Source: a bacterium (GTDB taxonomy: Bacteria; Auribacterota; UBA3054). From it: 64,000 nt of DNA. Below are positions 7,434-15,405 of this stretch, one piece after another. The position numbers were made by a program, and so were the translations under genes. The notes below the pieces were generated by a model, which worked only from the letters and a program-made list of their open reading frames with translations, had not been told where the DNA came from and searched no databases. The stretch spans positions 62,001 through 126,000 of the forward strand of contig JAFYXV010000008.1 in assembly GCA_017557885.1 (NCBI GenBank). Reading direction: 5' to 3'. How positions within the stretch are numbered: the stretch's first letter is position 1; each line of letters begins with the position of its first letter.

Positions 7434-10331
7434 ATGAAGAAACTTTTGACATTCCTGGCGCTGGCGCTAATTTCCCTGGCCGCGCAAGCCGAGACCGCAA
7501 AATTCACCTTTGAGGACAACTCCGGAAACATAGACGATCAGGACGGCTGGACCGCCGCCGGAAACGCCGCGGTCGCAACCGACCTTAGCGTTTCCGTGAC
7601 GAACGAGATCAAAGTAAGCGCCTGGCACGCATACGGCGACAAAGCCCTGGAGCTTGAAGGCGCCGCGACTATTTCGCGCCAAATTTCGTTCAGGGACGAC
7701 TTAGAGCAAAGGATCGCTTTTGATTTTTACGCGACCTATCCGGAGGAAGACGCCAACAGATCCTTGGTCCTGAAGCTTGGCGGCGTTCCTCTCCTCAAGC
7801 TGGAGGCGGTCGATACCAACGTCATCTCCGCGGAAATTTTCGGCGGCTTTTTCGGCAATGATCCAGCCTGGCAGCCTGCCGAGGGCGTGCAGACGCTCTA
7901 CCACCGCAAATGGCAGCACCTTGAGCTTCTGATTGATAAAGATCATCTCCTTAAGCTGAAAGCCCCCAACAAGGACGCGGAGATGGCCGGTTTCGCTTTG
8001 AAAAGCCCGCTCTCAGCCGGCGAAACGACGCTTTCGATTGAAAGCGATTTTGAAAAGATCTATCTTGACAATCTGAGATTCACAGAAGAACCTGTCGCCC
8101 ACAAGACTCTTCTTGAAAAAAATCCCAACGTTTCCCTGGGGCTCGGCGAAAGCTACGAGTGTTCTTTCGGAAGGGACTGCTCCTTGGGCGGCATGGAATT
8201 CAAATGCGCGCTCACGATCCCCCAGAATTGTCTTGGCTTCATGAGCCTGAACGAACACACCCTGCCATTGGGCACCTTTTTGTCGCCCGGCGACAACGAG
8301 ATCATAATCGGCGTTTTGAAAAACGGCCGCCTGATGAAGGCGACCGTCAACGGAGAAGAGTTGGATTATGATCTCTCCTTTGACCTGCCTGAAACTATTA
8401 GCCTCAAGATCAGCAACCTTTCTCCGACTGCCGACATAAAAGTCAAAGGAGTCTTCGCCCAGAACAGCCTGCCTATTCTTTACAGCGAAGTCGCCTCCAT
8501 CGATCTGTTGATGGTGGCCTATACCGGCGGCGGAAACAACACTCCTCCCCAAAACTACACCAACATGTACTATCCGAAGGTCCAGGATTTTTATTACCGC
8601 AATTCCAACGCCCAGCTCCTTCTGAAGTACGATCCCGTTTACCGCCACATCGTTCCCCCGGCGGAAACTTTCTTCCGCAATTATGAGAACGAATTCGGCG
8701 AGCAGGAATTAGGCGGCTACATCATGGCCAGGGATCTCAGGAAAACGCTGGGCATCTGGGATCAGGAATACGATATTTTCGTCTTCACCTGCGGCAACGG
8801 CTGGAACAGCTGGGGCGGCAACTGGGGTGGCGGCAGCTGGGGATATACCGGCATGGGCAAGGTCATGTGCTCCCAAGTTGGCAACTACGGCGGCAGCGGC
8901 ACGGGCTTCGTCACGGTCCACGAGGTCATGCACTCGGTGGACCAGATGTACTCCTACAGCGGATACCATGAGTACTCAAGCTCGCACCCGGACGGCTGCA
9001 GCTACGGCTGGGCCGGCGGAGGCGACACCTGGTCCTGGTGCGGCACAGCCATGCGTCCCTTCACGAATTATTTCAAATTAAGGACTCCCTGGAAAAACAC
9101 CTACGTTTACCGTGACAGCGACCGCGACGGCCTGGCCGACAACGACTCCGTGCTGCCCATAGACGAAGTGAGGATGAGTTCCGACCAGACCGAGACCGAC
9201 ACCGACAAGGACGGACTTGACGATCTTCAGGAATACCTGGTCGGGCTTTATTATCCCAGCGACGCCAACGATCCCGACACTGACAAAGACGGGCTGAAGG
9301 ACGGCGACGACCCCTACCCCATCATCGCTTACAACAAGAGCATTCCCAGGCTCCTGAAAGAGCCCAGCATTAACGGTATCTTGGAAGACGACGACTGGAC
9401 TTACTGGGGCTCCGGCACAGGCGACAGTGAGGATCCTGAATTCCAGGTCACAGCTTACGCCGGCTGGCGGGACGACGCCGTGTATTTCGCCTTCAAGACC
9501 AACAAGAAAAGTTCCTTCACGATCGAAATAGACGGCTCCGCCTGGTCAGGCCCCTGGCACGGCGGCGACTATTTCAAATTCAAAGCCCACAACCAGTATT
9601 ACAACAGAATATACGCCGCTTCCAATGACGACAACAGCGTTCAGGACTGGACCTGCGGCAACGTTCCCGCCGGTTCCCGCTGCATCAAAAAGGACAATGA
9701 GCTGGGCGGCTTCAACGTTGAAGTGAAGATCCCCTGCAACCTGAGATCCATAAGAGGCTACACTTGCTGGCCCGGCGAAGAGGTCACCAACTGTTTCAAA
9801 TGCGTCTCCGGAGGACAGCTGGGATTATTGGTAAGCTACGAGGGCATAGGCCTAGACAGAGTCGATATCAACGACTACCATCCCAGCCCCTGGGCCTCCT
9901 CCTTTGAAAGGATGGACTGGCATGTCTTCGACCTCGTGGAAGCCGACGAATCCTTCGCGCTCCTTTCCGCCAAACCCCAGAATGCTGAGCTTCACCTGGG
10001 CGAATCGGAACCCATCGATCTCAAGTACGTGAACTACGGCCAAGCCGGCAACGCTGAAGTAACCATAGAAGCTCCCGACTATTCCTCCTCCGCTTCCGTA
10101 TACCTTGCGGGCGGCGGCGAGACCACCGAGAGCACGGTTAGCATAGATATCCCCGCAAACGAGGAAGCCGCCGGCACGACCGACTTCAACGTCATAACGA
10201 AACTGAACGGTTCAGCCGTGACCAACACCTTCACCTGGAACGTGGTTCCGGAGCCCGCCGCCGCGGCGCTCCTGCTTCTCGGCCTTGCTCTTTTCAGAAG
10301 GAAAGCCGATGATCGCCGTCCGCTCCTTTGA
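7434..10331 (+). CDS. Exported VPEP-tailed protein with HEVMH metallopeptidase-like site, calcium repeats and CBM9-like domain
   Basis: 965 residues from the ATG at 7434. That start is preferred to the GTG three codons earlier because it begins a clean signal peptide (~20 residues, cleaved after AQA). In order: a beta-rich lectin/LamG-like region (~21-215); a middle part with a Gly/Trp-rich stretch leading to HEVMH at residues 496-500, a zinc-peptidase HExxH site; thrombospondin type 3-like Asp repeats (DSDRDGLADND and two more, ~560-628) that should bind calcium; a CBM9/DOMON-like beta domain (~637-835); a short repeat; and a PEP-CTERM sorting tail (~938-965: VPEP, hydrophobic helix, FRRK). 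It is likely delivered to the outer surface by an exosortase. Peptidase activity is inferred from the motif alone; the third zinc ligand is not obvious. Confidence 0.75.
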   Translation: MKKLLTFLALALISLAAQAETAKFTFEDNSGNIDDQDGWTAAGNAAVATDLSVSVTNEIKVSAWHAYGDKALELEGAATISRQISFRDDLEQRIAFDFYATYPEEDANRSLVLKLGGVPLLKLEAVDTNVISAEIFGGFFGNDPAWQPAEGVQTLYHRKWQHLELLIDKDHLLKLKAPNKDAEMAGFALKSPLSAGETTLSIESDFEKIYLDNLRFTEEPVAHKTLLEKNPNVSLGLGESYECSFGRDCSLGGMEFKCALTIPQNCLGFMSLNEHTLPLGTFLSPGDNEIIIGVLKNGRLMKATVNGEELDYDLSFDLPETISLKISNLSPTADIKVKGVFAQNSLPILYSEVASIDLLMVAYTGGGNNTPPQNYTNMYYPKVQDFYYRNSNAQLLLKYDPVYRHIVPPAETFFRNYENEFGEQELGGYIMARDLRKTLGIWDQEYDIFVFTCGNGWNSWGGNWGGGSWGYTGMGKVMCSQVGNYGGSGTGFVTVHEVMHSVDQMYSYSGYHEYSSSHPDGCSYGWAGGGDTWSWCGTAMRPFTNYFKLRTPWKNTYVYRDSDRDGLADNDSVLPIDEVRMSSDQTETDTDKDGLDDLQEYLVGLYYPSDANDPDTDKDGLKDGDDPYPIIAYNKSIPRLLKEPSINGILEDDDWTYWGSGTGDSEDPEFQVTAYAGWRDDAVYFAFKTNKKSSFTIEIDGSAWSGPWHGGDYFKFKAHNQYYNRIYAASNDDNSVQDWTCGNVPAGSRCIKKDNELGGFNVEVKIPCNLRSIRGYTCWPGEEVTNCFKCVSGGQLGLLVSYEGIGLDRVDINDYHPSPWASSFERMDWHVFDLVEADESFALLSAKPQNAELHLGESEPIDLKYVNYGQAGNAEVTIEAPDYSSSASVYLAGGGETTESTVSIDIPANEEAAGTTDFNVITKLNGSAVTNTFTWNVVPEPAAAALLLLGLALFRRKADDRRPLL

Positions 10332-10360
10332 GAAGGAGGCGTAGTTCCTTTTCCCTTGCG

Positions 10361-10393
10361 ACCGCCGCGCGCCTTTTCCAGGTGCGCGGCGGT
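10361..10393 (+). terminator. Hairpin after the VPEP protein gene
   Basis: Ten-base perfect stem ACCGCCGCGC/GCGCGGCGGT with a 13-base loop, then CTGCTTTT. The T-tract is weak. The remainder of 10394-10557 shows no gene. Confidence 0.5.
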
Positions 10394-10557
10394 CTGCTTT
10401 TCCAATCGCTTCCGCGGCGTCAGCTCCGGCGCGATCAGGCCTTCTGTGCGGGTCGCTTCAGCCGGCGCACGATCGGCAGGCGTCCTTGCCAGCCCTTCGC
10501 GTTCAGCCAGGCTAAAATTCCTTCCGCAGTGTTTGAACAACGCCGCCCAAAGGAGAT

Positions 10558-10588
10558 AAAAAAAAGAGACCCGCTTTCGCGGGTCTCT
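10558..10588 (-). terminator. Intrinsic terminator of the small exported protein gene
   Basis: Ten-base-pair stem AGAGACCCGC/GCGGGTCTCT around TTTC. On the minus strand it is followed by a run of eight T. Confidence 0.9.
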
Positions 10589-10612
10589 TCCACAAGAATG
10601 CTAATTAGCTTC

Positions 10613-11254
10613 TTATTCGGTCACAGGGTTGACCACGTTCACGTTCTTGGCGGTGTAAACCAGGCCAGGAGCAACAACGATGGTGCCGCCAGCCTGTTTG
10701 GCCTTGAAGGCGACCTTCTTGGGGGTCGTGATGCCAGTGCCTTCGACTTCGCCGAACTGACCAGCCTGGATGCTCTTGAAGACGCCTTTGAAGGTGCCTT
10801 CGACCTTCGTGGTGGCCTTGACGGCCGTGCCCTTGGCGAAGTTACCAGCATCGACGCTGCCGGTGATGTTGGCGACCTGAGCGGACTTCAAGCCAGCGGC
10901 GACGACGGTGCCGACGGTGATGCCTTTCAGCTTAAGAGCGACGCCGTTGAAGCCAGCTTCCACGCCGTTGATCGTGCCGGTGACTTTGCCGCCTTTCTGG
11001 GCGATGGCTTTACCAGCAGCAGCCTTGACAACGATGTTGCCGTTGGCGGTGGTGAACTGGACCTGGCCTTTGTCACCCAGCTGGGTGCCGAAGTCAACGA
11101 TGGTGGCGCCGGTTTCATCGACGGTGACGACCGGGGTCACTTCGGGCTTGGAGAAGCCTTCCAGACCTTCGCAGAAGACCTGCGGGGTCTTGGCAGCGTA
11201 AGCGATAGCAGCGATGACGAGTAAAGAAGCAACGATGATTTTAGTAGCTTTCAT
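10613..11254 (-). CDS. Small exported protein of simple Gly/Ala/Val/Thr/Lys composition, unknown function
   Basis: 213 residues from the ATG at 11254, which has GGAGA seven bases upstream and begins a clean signal peptide (MKATKIIVASLL...AYA). The longer open frame upstream covers the leader RNA and is rejected as the start. The mature part is dominated by Gly, Ala, Val, Thr and Lys, has no Trp, one Tyr and one Cys, and reads as short beta strands separated by NG/GT turns (VTGTINGVEAGFNGVALKLKG, then similar units). This suggests a beta-solenoid or fibre-like surface protein. It has its own strong promoter and structured leader and its own terminator, so abundant and regulated expression is inferred. 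I recognise no family. Confidence 0.75.
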   Translation of the reverse strand: MKATKIIVASLLVIAAIAYAAKTPQVFCEGLEGFSKPEVTPVVTVDETGATIVDFGTQLGDKGQVQFTTANGNIVVKAAAGKAIAQKGGKVTGTINGVEAGFNGVALKLKGITVGTVVAAGLKSAQVANITGSVDAGNFAKGTAVKATTKVEGTFKGVFKSIQAGQFGEVEGTGITTPKKVAFKAKQAGGTIVVAPGLVYTAKNVNVVNPVTE

Positions 11255-11281
11255 TTTATGTCTCCATAAATGTGGTATTTT

Positions 11282-11440
11282 AAACAATGTCTCCCAAACG
11301 GAATCAACAAAATTGTGACTCCCCTCCGGTGGGACGTTTCCTCGCCCGAAACTTTTCGGACTAAAAATAAAGGCTCGTTTCCCTGTATCGAAGGCCTTAA
11401 CGCTCGAAGCTGTTATCCGGCCTTTCCCTCTACATTGTTT
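11282..11440 (-). promoter_or_regulatory. Structured 5' leader RNA (candidate cis-regulatory or small RNA)
   Basis: The transcript from the promoter at 11456-11484 has a ~195-base leader before the start codon at 11254. A perfect nine-base stem AAACAATGT/ACATTGTTT (11432-11440 with 11282-11290) closes a 159-base element. Inside are an AAGGCC/GGCCTT stem, a seven-base-pair hairpin GTCCGAA/TTCGGGC and a hairpin GGAGTCA/TGATTCC. It ends 27 bases before the ATG, beside the ribosome site. It matches no riboswitch class I can recall and lacks recognisable 6S or SRP RNA motifs. Confidence 0.5.
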
Positions 11441-11455
11441 CAATTATCGTAAGGA

Positions 11456-11484
11456 ATTATAACAGAATGCCTGCCGGAAATCAA
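11456..11484 (-). promoter_or_regulatory. Strong promoter for the leader and small exported protein
   Basis: On the minus strand TTGATT (11479-11484), exactly 17 bases, then consensus TATAAT (11456-11461). Transcription should start near 11449. Confidence 0.75.
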
Positions 11485-11517
11485 GTCCTTCTCCGGCCGG
11501 CGGGCTGGCGTTCCTGC

Positions 11518-11542
11518 AAAAACCGCTGCTTTCAGCCGTTTT
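11518..11542 (-). terminator. Terminator of the GtrA-fusion gene
   Basis: Minus-strand hairpin AAAAC-g-GCTG, loop AAAG, CAGC-g-GTTTT, ending in five T and overlapping the stop codon. It separates this gene from the promoter immediately downstream. Confidence 0.5.
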
Positions 11543-14500
11543 ACATAACCTCGTTCAGCTCGTTCTCCCGAACGTGCTGGCGTTCCTTCTCCTCCAGGAG
11601 CAGCGCCGCCCCGTCCTTTTTCCGGCGTATCGCCCAGTTCAGGGGATCGCGTTTCCAATTTTCGGAATATTCTCCGTCTATCCTGCGGAAAGAAACGTCC
11701 GTGAACTCCACCGCTCCGGGGGAGGCGACGTTCTCGCTTTCCAGGCAGAAGAAAGAAATATTTTCTGAGCTGTTGGTTATGATCAGGTGCTCCTGGGTCC
11801 ATTGGCCGCAGAGAGTCCGCCATTTCTTCACTTGGGAATCCGTATCGCCTCTTTGCCTGAACCGCATGGAAACTTCCGTGGGCGCTTCCCTGCCCTCCGG
11901 GATCCTGGCGTAGGCGGAGGCGGCGTAAACGCCGGGCGGCAGCATCATCCTGACCGAGGCGCCGGCCTTGCCGCCGGGTTCGCCCTGCTCGGAGAGTTTG
12001 AAGCCGGGTGTCAAAAGGAAGGTGGCGGGAAGCTTCTCTTCCTTTTCGGATTCCGCCCGCCATTCTCCCAGCCCTTTGATGAAGTAGCCGTTCATCAGCT
12101 GCTCGGCTCCCTCGAAAACTATAACGGCATGCCTGGGCAAAGAGTTGGTTATGATGCCGCCCATTTCCTTTTGTGCGCTTTCGGAAGCGGGCAGGTCGCC
12201 CCTGGCGTCCATCGATTTCTTAAAGGTATCCCACTCTTTGACGAAGATCGCGTTTTCCGGACGATTGAGATAGATCTTGTCGAAGGTCTCGGTAAAAGCG
12301 CGGAAGTTCTCGTCCGCGAAACCGTAATTCGCTTTGAATTGGCTTGGGGCTATGAAGGGGATCAGGCCGCCGGCTTTGTAATAGACGTCGAAGAGGAGCC
12401 AGGGATCCGGCGTTTCGTTCTTGAGCATTTCAAAATAAGCCCTGGCCCCCTGGCGGTTTCCGGTCTTGACGCAGAAGAAAAACCGGCCTATGCAGTTGCG
12501 GCTTTTTTTCAGTTCGTCTTCCGAAGCGCCTTCCAATCCTTTTACGATCCATTTGCGATAGGCTTTCCGGATGCTTATTACCGAATAGTCGTCCTGGGAG
12601 AGAGGCGGCAGATAAAGCAGCTGCGGGCTTATTTCATAGAGGGCATCCTCGCTCCAGGCGGAGCGCACGCATTCCGCCAGAGCCAGCGTCATGGCCGCCA
12701 GCTGCTGGGGGGAGTGGACTTTCTCCACGGATCTCAAAAGCGCCGTGGTGTCGTTGACAGCCATGACCGAGCAAATGTCGCTTATGGAGTTGAAATCCGG
12801 CCTGCCTATGGTGGAAATGAACCACCAGGCGTAGCCTGTCTCGCCCAGGAATCTCTCGTCGGCGGAAAGGTAATCGTTGTTTTCCAAAAACACCCATTTG
12901 CGGGAAAGTTTCCTTCTCTGCTCATAGCGCAGCACGTCGTAGAGAGAGGACAATCCCAGGCTTCCCTCTTCGCTTTTTCCCATGCCGGGAAGAACTATGA
13001 AGTCTCCCGAACGGAACCCGTTCTCCTGGCTGTCCAGGACCTGGCAGACTTTTTCCATGACGTCCGAAAGATCGCTGCCCTCCAGCTCGTAGGAGGAACG
13101 CCTGTAGCCGAAGAGGAAGGCGACCAAGGGCAGCACGATGAGCATCGCCGCCAGCGGGCGCAGGCGCGGATTGCCCAGGAAGCGGCTGAGAAGTCTGGCG
13201 CAGAGCGTCGCGAAACGGCCGATGAGGATCCCTCCCTGCCCTATCGCCGCGGCCAGGAAGACCGTGGAAGCATAGCCTGCGGTCCCGGGATTCAGCTCGC
13301 TGACCCGCAGGTAGAAATAGAATAAAACGGTGCTGAGGATGCCGTAGAGCCCGCAGCGTTTAAGGTCCGTCAGCCACATTAGGAGAATGCCCAGAACGAC
13401 CGACAGGCCGCAGAGAAATTCCGTGTTGTTGAGCCAGTGGGTAACCAGGAAAGGATTGGGCGAGGAGGCGATCCAGAAGTTTCCGTTGACTTCAAATTTG
13501 GTCGGGTCAAGAGTGCCGCAGAAGAAATAGATCGACGCGATGGGCAGCAAAAGCGGCAGAAGCCTTGAAACAACAAGGACGGCGAAACTCGCGAAGCTCT
13601 TCTGCCTGGCGTTCCAAATTATTCCTATGATCTGCGTCAAAAAGATCAGGATAAGGCACAGGAACGCAAAGGACGGCATGGCCCCCGGGAAGCCCGCCAG
13701 AAGGGAGATCAGAAGGCAGCGGAAAAGATAATACTTGTAGCCGCTCTGGTAGCTCTTCAGCGAGGCGCAGTAAGAGGTCAGTATCAAAAGCAGCAAAGTC
13801 ATCTGCAGAACGAAAAGCCCGCCATCCAGCTGGAGTATATTTCTCCCGGCCAGGAAGAAGACAAGGCCAATGGTCACCGCGGTGGAGGCGGTCAGGATGC
13901 CGACCAATCCCTGGATCAGCGCCAAAACGATCAGGCAGCAGGCGGAGACCACAAGGGACATAAGGGAGTACTGGGCCGGCGTCACCAGAAGCGCGTAGTT
14001 CAGCTTCGCGCAGATCCTGGCGTAGGCTATCTGAAGCGTGGTGAAAGCGGCGCCGCTGCGGTCCGCGGCTTCGCTCATAAAGACGTCACGGATATTCTCA
14101 AACATGTGGGCCTGACGGAACACATGCCCCTGGTCCATGGAGAAATTGCGGTAAACGTCCTGGGAAACTCTCCAAAGGCAAAAGACTGCCGCCGCTATCA
14201 CCAGCGCGCCGATCAGCTTCGCGCCGATCTTTACGTAGAGGTCGTTGCCGCCTCTTAAAAAGCCCTGGCTGAAAACGCCGCGGCTTTCGCTCTTCCTGGG
14301 CAGCGAAGAAACGTAGGCGTCCTCCCGGTCGTTGTAGTAAGCGTCGCCTTCGTTTTTCTTTTGGAAAACGGAGGCAGCCCAATCGGCAAGATCCATTATC
14401 CTGAAAAAGGCGAGGAAGGCAAAAAACTTGTCGGAAAGCGAAAAGCGCGCGCCCTCTGCCTCCTCTTCCTCCTGGGAGGAGAAAAGGAAAGCGTAAAGGG

Positions 14501-15110
14501 AGGCGAACCTGTCCTGGCAGTAATCCCGGGTCATCATGAGGATCGTGTGGAAAGGACGCGCTTCGTTGTCCTGGACTTCCGAAGAAGCCTCTTCCCCGCC
14601 GTTCTCCGCAGCCGCGGCCTCTGTTTCGTCTTCAGCTTTCTTTTCCGTGCCTTTGAAAACGTACTTCTTGCCCAGAACGTAATTCAAAATTATAACTATG
14701 GGCTGGGTGATGTATTTGGCCGCCACGCCTGGCTGGAGCACGATAAAGGAGAAACTGCAGCCGCCCAGGACAAAAGCCAGCTGGAGATCCTGAGGCAGAA
14801 GGACCGACAGAAGTTTCGTCAGGGCGACGTCCACCACCCCGGAAAGCCCCCTGACCAAAGCGAAGCGCCAGATCTCCATGCCCAGCTCCTTGTTGTCCTT
14901 GCAGTGGGAAGCGAAGACCCAAAGCTTGTTGGAAACGTAGGCGAAGATCTTGGCGCAAACGACGGAGATGACGCCGGAAGTGGTGACGCCCACCCCCATC
15001 CGGTACAGGATGTGGTAAACGCCAACGTTGACCACGGTGGTCAGGACGCCGCAGATCAGATAAGCTATGATCTCTTTGAGGTTCTTTTTCTTTTTTTGCG
15101 CGCCAGCCAT
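11541..15110 (-). CDS. Large membrane protein with N-terminal GtrA domain and extracytoplasmic C-terminal region
   Basis: 1189 residues. Residues ~11-153 are a GtrA/DPMS-type domain with four helices; such domains help move polyprenyl-phosphate-linked sugars across the membrane. A ~140-residue acidic cytoplasmic linker follows. Residues ~295-670 contain about ten hydrophobic helices, resembling GT-C glycosyltransferases or YfhO-like proteins, with a FSMDQGHVFRQA segment in the first outer loop. Residues ~671-1189 are soluble, presumably periplasmic, and end in a beta-rich domain. A fused flippase and transferase for surface glycan assembly is inferred. GtrA normally stands alone at ~130 residues, so the fusion is unusual. 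No clear Shine-Dalgarno is seen before the ATG. Confidence 0.72.
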   Translation of the reverse strand: MAGAQKKKKNLKEIIAYLICGVLTTVVNVGVYHILYRMGVGVTTSGVISVVCAKIFAYVSNKLWVFASHCKDNKELGMEIWRFALVRGLSGVVDVALTKLLSVLLPQDLQLAFVLGGCSFSFIVLQPGVAAKYITQPIVIILNYVLGKKYVFKGTEKKAEDETEAAAAENGGEEASSEVQDNEARPFHTILMMTRDYCQDRFASLYAFLFSSQEEEEAEGARFSLSDKFFAFLAFFRIMDLADWAASVFQKKNEGDAYYNDREDAYVSSLPRKSESRGVFSQGFLRGGNDLYVKIGAKLIGALVIAAAVFCLWRVSQDVYRNFSMDQGHVFRQAHMFENIRDVFMSEAADRSGAAFTTLQIAYARICAKLNYALLVTPAQYSLMSLVVSACCLIVLALIQGLVGILTASTAVTIGLVFFLAGRNILQLDGGLFVLQMTLLLLILTSYCASLKSYQSGYKYYLFRCLLISLLAGFPGAMPSFAFLCLILIFLTQIIGIIWNARQKSFASFAVLVVSRLLPLLLPIASIYFFCGTLDPTKFEVNGNFWIASSPNPFLVTHWLNNTEFLCGLSVVLGILLMWLTDLKRCGLYGILSTVLFYFYLRVSELNPGTAGYASTVFLAAAIGQGGILIGRFATLCARLLSRFLGNPRLRPLAAMLIVLPLVAFLFGYRRSSYELEGSDLSDVMEKVCQVLDSQENGFRSGDFIVLPGMGKSEEGSLGLSSLYDVLRYEQRRKLSRKWVFLENNDYLSADERFLGETGYAWWFISTIGRPDFNSISDICSVMAVNDTTALLRSVEKVHSPQQLAAMTLALAECVRSAWSEDALYEISPQLLYLPPLSQDDYSVISIRKAYRKWIVKGLEGASEDELKKSRNCIGRFFFCVKTGNRQGARAYFEMLKNETPDPWLLFDVYYKAGGLIPFIAPSQFKANYGFADENFRAFTETFDKIYLNRPENAIFVKEWDTFKKSMDARGDLPASESAQKEMGGIITNSLPRHAVIVFEGAEQLMNGYFIKGLGEWRAESEKEEKLPATFLLTPGFKLSEQGEPGGKAGASVRMMLPPGVYAASAYARIPEGREAPTEVSMRFRQRGDTDSQVKKWRTLCGQWTQEHLIITNSSENISFFCLESENVASPGAVEFTDVSFRRIDGEYSENWKRDPLNWAIRRKKDGAALLLEEKERQHVRENELNEVM

Positions 15111-15204
15111 AATCGGAATGTCTTTTCTTTCTAATCAGCAATAAGAATTTTACCACAAATCCCTCCCAACTCCCAAGGAAGGGGCAGGGAGCCCTGCGCC
15201 TCCC

Positions 15205-15233
15205 TTGAAAAAGGAAGGCCCTTTTGCTAAACT
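15205..15233 (+). promoter_or_regulatory. Promoter of tRNA-Ser
   Basis: TTGAAA (15205-15210), 17-base spacer, TAAACT (15228-15233), 15 bases before the mature tRNA. Confidence 0.65.
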
Positions 15234-15248
15234 TTTCTTCACCACTGT

Positions 15249-15341
15249 GGAGAGATGGCTGAGTGGACGATAGCAACGGCTTGCTAAGCCGTCATACGGT
15301 GTTTAACCGTATCGAGGGTTCGAATCCCTCTCTCTCCGCCA
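15249..15341 (+). tRNA. tRNA-Ser (GCT), CCA encoded
   Basis: Acceptor GGAGAGA/TCTCTCC, anticodon stem ACGGC/GCCGT around GCT, a long variable arm (CATACGGTGTTTAACCGTATC) as expected for class II tRNA, T-loop GGTTCGAATCC, discriminator G, genomic CCA at 15339-15341. Confidence 0.96.
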
Positions 15342-15349
15342 CTTTTATC

Positions 15350-15385
15350 AGCCGCTTTCCTTGATCTTAAGGAGCGGCTTTTTTT
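15350..15385 (+). terminator. Intrinsic terminator after tRNA-Ser
   Basis: Seven-base-pair stem AGCCGCT/AGCGGCT enclosing an inner CCTT/AAGG pairing, then seven T. It lies only 20 bases before the next start codon, so the following gene needs read-through or its own promoter. Confidence 0.85.
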
Positions 15386-15405
15386 AACCTTCATTTTAAA
15401 GCGCT

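Noticed and set aside
10328-11224. Plus-strand open frame of 298 codons
   Set aside because: It is the mirror of the minus-strand exported protein, whose signal peptide, ribosome site, promoter and terminator are all in place.
11282-11440. 6S RNA
   Set aside because: Size and closing stem fit, but the interior has several separate hairpins instead of one long bulged rod, and the element runs straight into a coding gene.
10613-11443. 276-residue version of the small exported protein
   Set aside because: The extra 63 residues translate the structured leader; the ATG at 11254 has a ribosome site and starts a signal peptide.
11787-13325. Plus-strand open frame of 512 codons
   Set aside because: Antisense to the GtrA-fusion gene and without recognisable motifs.
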